A stretch of DNA of 33,917 nt from a virus, in IMG/VR virus record IMGVR_UViG_3300031963_011500, positions 1-33,917 of that record. One strand, 5' to 3'. Positions 28,418 to 33,917 of the stretch are shown here, in pieces (the first letter of the stretch is position 1; every line of letters starts with the position of its first letter). The notes below the pieces were generated by a model. That model saw only the letters and a program-made list of their open reading frames with translations, was not told the DNA's origin and ran no database searches. Both the position numbers and the translations under genes were made by a program.

Positions 28418-29935
28418 ATGAAAGATTTAATAAGAAACATATTGAGGGAAAAAACTTCAACAAAATCTAATACATCAATCTATGAAGGGGAATTAGATGA
28501 AAGAGGTAGACCAAGAATATATTCTGATGAAGACGTGTTAGAACGTGCTTGTCAATATAAAAACGCAAGAGACTTTTCAAAAAATGATGAGAAATACTAT
28601 GCTGCGGCACTAAGACGTAGAATGATGTTAAAAATACGTGGTGCTTGCGGTTACAAACCACTTGGTAATTTGTATAGTAGAATGTTATACATGTATATTT
28701 GGGAAAAAAACATCAATGCGGTTTATTTTGGTTTAACATGTGATGAAGACAGAAGATACAATGAACATACAAAAGAAGAAAAAGAAATATTAGATGAAAT
28801 GGATGTTGCTCCTAATTGTAAAATTGGAAATAAATCTGGAGTTCAAAACTTCATTAAACAACACGGTAATTTTGATAGGTACTTCAATATTTCAAACGGT
28901 TATATTGATGCTGAAACAGCAGCTTATGGTGAAATGTGTTTAATAGACCACTTCAAGACTGACCCCGAATGGGCCGATAAAATTATTGTAGTCAATAGAA
29001 CTAAAGGAGGTGAATTGGGTGGTAGATGTTTTGCAAGTGCTAGAAGAATGGCACAAGATGTTAAAAAAATATTAGAAAAACAATATAATACACCTGAAGA
29101 ATTAGAAAAAGGGGACCCTAAAATGTTCGCTTATTGGGCTAAAAATTCAAACACTCAGAGAACATTGAATCAAGGTTTGAATAAAAGATTTTTCCCTGAC
29201 GCTCCATATTCAAAAGACGAAATATTATCTGTTGCGATTAATTATTATGACGAAAATAAATTCAAAGAAGAAAACGAAAAAGCTTACAAAAGTGCAAGAA
29301 GAAATAAAATGTTAGATATCCTTTTCCCACCTGGATTTGTTTATGTGAATTCGGATAATGGTAAAACTTATAATAACTTGAAAGAAGTTAGCGATGGTTT
29401 GAAAGTTGATTTTTTTGATTTATTCAATGACATGAAACGAGGTCAAGGAGAATTGGATTATGGAATCACTTTAAAACCAAAGAATGAAATTAATGAAAAT
29501 GTATTAAGAAAAATTATAAAAGAAGAGACTGAAGATACTGAAAAAAAAGGTATTGATCTTGCTATCAAAATTTTGAAGAAAAGTTATCCATATATTGTAG
29601 GGTGGGAGTATAATTATGATTTGGAAACACCATCGTCATTTTACATATACCTTAATATTATTTGTGATATTGAAAAGGTAAAAGAATTTTATAATAGCGA
29701 ATTAAAACCATATTATCAGAAAAGAATTGAGGAATTAAAAGAAGATCTGTTTCCCTTTCCGACATCTATATTAAAGATTAATGAAGAACTTGACGACCAA
29801 ACAAAATTCGAAGATTATAAAAATATGAGACAAGAGTTGAGTGAGATATATGAAATGCTTCCTGAACATTTAGTAATAAAAGATAGATTTGGTGAACCTA
29901 AAGAATTAGATCCTGATAAGTTTAAATTTGTATGA
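28418..29935 (+). CDS. Tagged GIY-YIG nuclease fused to a second tagged module
   Basis: The ATG at 28418 is preferred to an in-frame ATG at 28391, because it starts exactly at the tag MKDLIRNILRE. The 505-residue protein has a basic region RGRPRIYSDEDVLERA and, from about 92, a GIY-YIG nuclease: YIWEKNINAVYFGLTCDEDR with R113, then H117, AYGEMCLIDHF with E172 and NRTKGGELGG. Such domains cut DNA. At 357-370 comes EINENVLRKIIKEE, an internal copy of the tag with cleavage motifs (INE, IKE), followed by a 135-residue module (IDLAIKILKKSYPYIVGWEY) resembling modules in the polyprotein at 31327. So two tagged virion proteins appear fused. Its stop overlaps the next gene by four bases. Confidence 0.75.
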   Translation: MKDLIRNILREKTSTKSNTSIYEGELDERGRPRIYSDEDVLERACQYKNARDFSKNDEKYYAAALRRRMMLKIRGACGYKPLGNLYSRMLYMYIWEKNINAVYFGLTCDEDRRYNEHTKEEKEILDEMDVAPNCKIGNKSGVQNFIKQHGNFDRYFNISNGYIDAETAAYGEMCLIDHFKTDPEWADKIIVVNRTKGGELGGRCFASARRMAQDVKKILEKQYNTPEELEKGDPKMFAYWAKNSNTQRTLNQGLNKRFFPDAPYSKDEILSVAINYYDENKFKEENEKAYKSARRNKMLDILFPPGFVYVNSDNGKTYNNLKEVSDGLKVDFFDLFNDMKRGQGELDYGITLKPKNEINENVLRKIIKEETEDTEKKGIDLAIKILKKSYPYIVGWEYNYDLETPSSFYIYLNIICDIEKVKEFYNSELKPYYQKRIEELKEDLFPFPTSILKINEELDDQTKFEDYKNMRQELSEIYEMLPEHLVIKDRFGEPKELDPDKFKFV

Positions 29936-30255
29936 AAGAGTTGATTAAACATATAATAAAAGAGGAAACTGAAGAAACTGATCAAAAGGTTATGAACTTC
30001 TTACTTCGAAGGTATGAAATTAATGAAATAAATATTGATGACAGAATTAAGTTTAAAGGGTTATACTTTACTGTTGGAGATGAACATTACGGAGTTTCAA
30101 TGTGGGATAGTAAAAAAAGACAGATTAGAAAAATTTTAGATATGTTAGAAGAAAATAATGTTATTGAACCTATAGACAATTTTGCTAACGAGAACGATCC
30201 ATACAGACAAAAAGTAGTTAGAACAATTAAAAAGTTTTTATCGGAAGTAATGTAA
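29932..30255 (+). CDS. Small tagged protein, unknown function
   Basis: A 107-residue protein beginning MKELIKHIIKEETEETDQKV, a clear copy of the N-terminal tag with IKE at its end. The rest is alpha/beta (KFKGLYFTVGDEHYGVSMWD) with a basic helix (SKKRQIRKILDMLEENNVIE) and a lysine-rich end. No family is recognised. It overlaps both neighbours (ATGA and TAATG), so it is part of the tagged operon and is probably a virion cargo protein. Confidence 0.6.
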   Translation: MKELIKHIIKEETEETDQKVMNFLLRRYEINEINIDDRIKFKGLYFTVGDEHYGVSMWDSKKRQIRKILDMLEENNVIEPIDNFANENDPYRQKVVRTIKKFLSEVM

Positions 30256-30689
30256 TGAAAGAATTAATTAAAAACATATTGAAAGAAAACGAAGAAAACA
30301 ATCTTGAACAAAGATTTAGAAATTCAATGCAAAAACTCCAATACATTTTTGAGAGTAGTATTTCTTCCGAAATTGATTCCGTAGAGATAAGTGAAATTGA
30401 ATTTGACCCAAAATATAATCAAATTCAAGCAAAACTTACCGTTAAATCATTATTCGAAGACAACGATTTTGGATCAATTGGTAGACATGCGGATAGTATA
30501 GAAAATGAAATCTATAAAATTAACAGACAATATACATTTACTGAAAACGGTGGTTTGATTAGAAGAGGACCTGATAATGATTGGATATTAGGATGTATGC
30601 CGATTGCTATGAGATGGCAGGCTGGTGGTGAGGAATCATTTGTTTTAACATTAGAGTTTTGGGTAAGTCAAGATGAATATGATGCGTGA
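30255..30689 (+). CDS. Small tagged protein, unknown function
   Basis: A 144-residue protein beginning MKELIKNILKENEENNLEQR, the tag with LKE at its end. The body starts with a helix (FRNSMQKLQYIFESSISSEI) followed by strands (DSVEISEIEFDPKYNQIQAK) in the same order as the repeated module of the polyprotein at 31327, then a C-terminal strand region (WILGCMPIAMRWQAGGEESF). It is co-translated with both neighbours. Function unknown; probably packaged. Confidence 0.6.
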   Translation: MKELIKNILKENEENNLEQRFRNSMQKLQYIFESSISSEIDSVEISEIEFDPKYNQIQAKLTVKSLFEDNDFGSIGRHADSIENEIYKINRQYTFTENGGLIRRGPDNDWILGCMPIAMRWQAGGEESFVLTLEFWVSQDEYDA

Positions 30690-31330
30690 TGAGAAATTTA
30701 ATTAAATTGATATTAGAAGATGAGGTTAGTAGAAAATACGCTAAACCTACACCAAAAGTAGAACAACTTGTTTATAAATGGTTGAATAAATATTTTGATG
30801 GTGTACAAATGTATCATAAAAAACATTATGAATCAACACATAGTTTTGAATTTTGTAAAAACGGAAAACAAATATTGGATGTTACTTTATATTTTCATAC
30901 TGATTACAGTGGAGATGAGGATAGAAGAAAAACTGAAGAAAGAAGTCTTGATAGAGGTATAATGGGAGTTCCAAAAAATGTATTTGATGATTTAACCACA
31001 GATCTTCCTATGAGAGTATCTTATTTAAAATACCTTTTTGAGGAATGGTTTGACGATACTTATTTAGGTGAAATCCAAAAAAAGATGGGTAGAAATGACA
31101 TATATATTGATGAATTTGATGTATATAATAGTGACGGTGATATTTGTTTTCCACCAATAACAAAACCTGATGATGTTACTGAGGAGGAAATGATAGAATA
31201 TATTCTTAAAGCCGGAAGATATAAAATGAAGGATATATTGTGGTGGGAAGAAAGATTGCCGGGATGGATTGAACAAACTTATTTAGAACAACTTAATGGT
31301 GCTGAATACAGAAGATTAAAAGGGCAATGA
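30689..31330 (+). CDS. Tagged protein, unknown function
   Basis: The ATG at 30689 (TGATG junction) is chosen over a GTG at 30686. The 213-residue protein starts MRNLIKLILEDEVSRKYAKP, a copy of the tag in which the motif is ILED. A helix (VEQLVYKWLNKYFDGVQMYH) and strands (SFEFCKNGKQILDVTLYFHT) follow in the order of the repeated module. The C-terminal half has acidic strands and helices (FDVYNSDGDICFPPITKPDD, WWEERLPGWIEQTYLEQLNG). No known family. The stop overlaps the polyprotein start by four bases. Confidence 0.6.
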   Translation: MRNLIKLILEDEVSRKYAKPTPKVEQLVYKWLNKYFDGVQMYHKKHYESTHSFEFCKNGKQILDVTLYFHTDYSGDEDRRKTEERSLDRGIMGVPKNVFDDLTTDLPMRVSYLKYLFEEWFDDTYLGEIQKKMGRNDIYIDEFDVYNSDGDICFPPITKPDDVTEEEMIEYILKAGRYKMKDILWWEERLPGWIEQTYLEQLNGAEYRRLKGQ

Positions 31331-33917
31331 GAGAACTGATTAAACATATCTTAAAAGAAAGTAGACTCCAACAAGAGTTGAAACAAGTTATCGAAGATAA
31401 TGGTATTTTTGATGCTATTGATATGGTTGGAGGAATAAAAAACTTTAAAAAAGTATTCAAGAATGATCCTGAAGCTTCTCAAATATTGGATGGATTAACA
31501 GGAGTTGTTGATTTTGAATATCACGATGCGTTTAAAGATCCTCGATTTTTTGTATTCCCAATTGAATATGAAATAATAGGTATTGAAAAAAACACATGGG
31601 GTACGCATTCTTGGCCTTTATTAAATCTTATTTATGATGAAAGTAAATTAACTTCAGCGGAAAAAAAGAAACTGATAACCATCCTTGCCACAATTCAAAA
31701 TGACAATACTGTAGGAAAGATAGAAACCAATTTACCTGAAATTAAAAGTTCTGGTTATTTTGATGTTAGACAAATAAATGGTAAAAATACCGATATACAT
31801 GATGTAGAATTCCCTTTTTCAAAAGAAGATGTGAAAAAAATACACAACAAACTTTATGGTGAATCTGAAAGTTTAAATGAAAGTGATAATCATGAAACTG
31901 ACAAAAATCTAAGAGCAATAAATGTATTGTTATCTTTAGTTAATTGGGATGGACTTTGTGATATATGGGCAGAATACAATCCTGATGATAAGGAATATGA
32001 AATACGGTCTAAGACTACTGTAAGACATTTTTATAGTGATGAAATACTTAAAGAATTAGAGTCTTTAGAGGACTCAATAAAATCTATGGGAATCAAAGTG
32101 TATATCTTTGCACCTTGGTATGTGGATAGTTGTGAAGATGAGGTTAAGTTCATGAACGAGAGTTCAAACAGAAGTGAAAAAGACACAAAAAAACTTTTCA
32201 GAATAACAAAAATGATAATGGAAGACCTAATACTTCCTGAATATAATCATCTTATTTGTTCTTATGAAATAACATTAAACGAAGTTTTCAATATACCTGA
32301 AGTTACAGTTTTATTTATTGGTGGTTACGGAACAAAACTTTGGCCCATGACACAAGGTATAAGACAAATGTATTTAAATGTTTTAGAGGACATTTCAAAA
32401 GAAATTGCAAACTATACAGGAGTAGTAATTGGTGTTCGTGGAGAACAAACACCAAAGTGTGATGATGAAGAAAATATTTATTTAAAAGAAAGTGAATCAA
32501 AAAATAAAGAATATAGTCCAGCAGGAAAAGAAGTAACACCAAAAGAAAAAGTTTATCATCAATCAAATCCTATTTTTAGAAATAAAATTGAAGAACAAGG
32601 TTTAAAAGTTCGTGCTGGTGAATGTTACAAAATATATGTAGGATATGGGGAAAAATGTATTCCTGCAATATTTGCAACCAACTCATCAAACAAAAGAGCT
32701 TGGTTTGATTCAACATATGACGACGATGTTTGGGAGATTGATACAACAAAAATACCAAATGTTAAATGGTTTAAAGATAGACATTTTGATTCAAGGTCAA
32801 AACATATTGTAACATTTGAAAATATACCAAGAGACGCAATCAAATTGATTTATGAAGGTTCAGGTAAAGACTCAGGACTGATGGAATCAGAAAGTAAATC
32901 AGAAGACAAAAAACTAAACTTAGTGAAAGAAATGATTTATAGTCTTTTTGATGAGGTTGAATTTATTGAAGTTGATACAAATTATCAAGGAAAACCACTT
33001 ATCAAAGTCTATCATGATGTAGAAGATACCGCAGCAAACTACGATAATTGGTTTACTCATAGAATAATAGATGAAATTAAAGAAATGACAGGAGATGGTG
33101 TTGTTTTAGCACCATGGTGGGCTTTAGGTTGGGATTGGAAATATAAGAATCCAGACATTTTTATTGGTGTTGAAAAAATAGACTATGACGATGAAGGTAA
33201 TGTTATAAACGAGTCAGAAGAAAAACAACCAAAGTATTTGAATATAATCAAAGATCTTGTAGAACCATTCAAAGACGAGGTGGGTGTATGTGATATAAAT
33301 GTTTCATATGACGATGATGATGATATGTATAGTGTTTATATTGTTATGAGTACGGAAGAAATGAATGATAAGTTTTCTTATGTTCCCATGATACAAAGCC
33401 ACATTTCAAAATTGAGAATAAATGTTAGAACTACCATTAAAGATTATTTACCAATAGATAATTTGTATGTTGGGTCATATGGTAAACCAAATTGTAATTG
33501 GAACCCTCTAAATGAATCATCAATTAAAGAAAAATCTTTAGTAAAACTAATAGAAAAAGACGGACTATACAACTTTATTGAAATGTCAGGATTAGACTTC
33601 AATCAAGTTAGATCGTTAATAAAACAAATAGACAACCCCAAAGAAATATTAAAACAATATATTCGAGAATTTGTTTTAGAACATGATGGGACGAGTAATG
33701 GGGATTATGGATCTCTTTTCGCATTAAGATTACCATTGAGTAATACCAAATATGTTAATGACATAATGGTTCAAGATAGAGACCAAATTGCCGTTGAAAT
33801 ATGGGGATATGAAGAAGATGAATACGGACATACAGAACAAACCGAACAGTACCTAACATCAATTAACACCCTAACTACTGAAGAGTTACTATCAATCCTT
33901 TCTTGGATGATGGAAAC
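31327..33917 (+). CDS. Tagged polyprotein with repeated LxE-S cleavage sites (5' part)
   Basis: The gene starts at ATG 31327 inside the preceding stop and stays open to the right edge: 863 codons without a stop. It begins with the tag MRELIKHILKES. The [LI]-x-E-S motif recurs after LKE11, LNE185, LKE388, LME520, INE629 and LNE730, with a weaker MNE-S at 278. Each is followed by a charged, flexible stretch and then a new helix, so the protein looks like a string of 100-200-residue modules. Modules after 185, 520 and 629 share a helix plus strand pattern (KLNLVKEMIYSLFDEVEFIE, YLNIIKDLVEPFKDEVGVCD). The first and last modules also match each other (VIEDNGIFDAIDMVGG, LIEKDGLYNFIEMSGL). No enzyme domain is recognised. 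It is probably cut into several internal virion proteins by the prohead protease. Confidence 0.75.
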   Translation, partial: MRELIKHILKESRLQQELKQVIEDNGIFDAIDMVGGIKNFKKVFKNDPEASQILDGLTGVVDFEYHDAFKDPRFFVFPIEYEIIGIEKNTWGTHSWPLLNLIYDESKLTSAEKKKLITILATIQNDNTVGKIETNLPEIKSSGYFDVRQINGKNTDIHDVEFPFSKEDVKKIHNKLYGESESLNESDNHETDKNLRAINVLLSLVNWDGLCDIWAEYNPDDKEYEIRSKTTVRHFYSDEILKELESLEDSIKSMGIKVYIFAPWYVDSCEDEVKFMNESSNRSEKDTKKLFRITKMIMEDLILPEYNHLICSYEITLNEVFNIPEVTVLFIGGYGTKLWPMTQGIRQMYLNVLEDISKEIANYTGVVIGVRGEQTPKCDDEENIYLKESESKNKEYSPAGKEVTPKEKVYHQSNPIFRNKIEEQGLKVRAGECYKIYVGYGEKCIPAIFATNSSNKRAWFDSTYDDDVWEIDTTKIPNVKWFKDRHFDSRSKHIVTFENIPRDAIKLIYEGSGKDSGLMESESKSEDKKLNLVKEMIYSLFDEVEFIEVDTNYQGKPLIKVYHDVEDTAANYDNWFTHRIIDEIKEMTGDGVVLAPWWALGWDWKYKNPDIFIGVEKIDYDDEGNVINESEEKQPKYLNIIKDLVEPFKDEVGVCDINVSYDDDDDMYSVYIVMSTEEMNDKFSYVPMIQSHISKLRINVRTTIKDYLPIDNLYVGSYGKPNCNWNPLNESSIKEKSLVKLIEKDGLYNFIEMSGLDFNQVRSLIKQIDNPKEILKQYIREFVLEHDGTSNGDYGSLFALRLPLSNTKYVNDIMVQDRDQIAVEIWGYEEDEYGHTEQTEQYLTSINTLTTEELLSILSWMME

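Noticed and set aside
32315-32843. Three minus-strand frames of 60-83 codons near the right end
   Set aside because: They are antisense to the long open tagged frame starting at 31327, which has a recognisable start tag, a coupled start and 863 codons without a stop.
1-33917. tRNA or rRNA genes, CRISPR arrays, insertion sequences, attachment sites
   Set aside because: Reading both strands I saw no tRNA-like cloverleaf with a GGTTCGA-type arm, no regularly spaced direct repeats, no transposase and no integrase. A covariance-model tRNA scan would settle the first point.

Overview
The window looks like part of a large tailed-phage genome, probably T4-like in how it matures its capsid, infecting a member of the Bacteroidota. 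Evidence for a phage: genes are packed end to end with ATGA or TGATG overlaps; there is a T4-type lysozyme, a YkuD-like cell-wall enzyme, holin-like membrane proteins and many short proteins of unknown function; and at least seven proteins share an N-terminal tag ending in [LI]-x-E, the cleavage motif of T4-type prohead proteases. Evidence for a Bacteroidota host: the DNA is AT-rich, starts are preceded by A-rich stretches instead of Shine-Dalgarno sites, several promoters match TAnnTTTG, and two secreted proteins end in type IX secretion sorting domains. No terminase, capsid, tail or replication gene is present, so the phage assignment is inferred from this combination.

Layout. 1-790: start of a peptidoglycan-binding protein (minus strand) and a divergent YkuD-like enzyme. 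814-7836: an exported-protein cluster with a cohesin/dockerin-like T9SS protein, two small membrane proteins, a CsgG-like lipoprotein, an outer-membrane barrel with a long Asn/Thr/Gly linker, a second dockerin-like secreted protein, a small periplasmic protein and a secreted HExxH metallopeptidase. 7872-10953: small proteins (one DUF2452), a metallophosphoesterase, an RmlC-type epimerase and a Dps-like protein. 10945-11778 (minus): a protein with eight CxxCxGxG knuckles. 11854-14717: a DUF6915-like protein, then tagged proteins including a PD-(D/E)XK nuclease candidate. 14721-18906: a five-gene glycosyltransferase operon (RgpF-like, rhamnosyltransferase-like, three GT-A proteins). 18932-22153: an unknown protein, a tagged lysozyme, an unknown protein, and a short UvrC (minus). 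22287-25374: a second T9SS protein, a mini-protein, a GT2 enzyme and a YceI protein, punctuated by two near-identical terminators. 25456 to the end: a block of tagged proteins (Ntn hydrolase, DHH phosphoesterase, GIY-YIG nuclease, three unknowns, and a polyprotein of more than 863 residues with repeated LxE-S sites).

The most interesting system is this last block. I read it as a set of internal virion cargo proteins: each carries a short N-terminal capsid-targeting peptide that the prohead protease should remove, and some are concatenated proteins with internal sites. In the Ntn hydrolase the predicted cut falls exactly before the catalytic Cys, which would couple enzyme activation to capsid maturation. 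Two promoter classes are visible: TAnnTTTG exactly 4 nt before a start codon (predicting leaderless mRNAs, on enzyme and accessory genes) and TATTTATA/T upstream of lysis and tagged genes (probably late). No tRNA, rRNA, CRISPR array or insertion sequence was found, and no gene-free stretch exceeds 300 bases.
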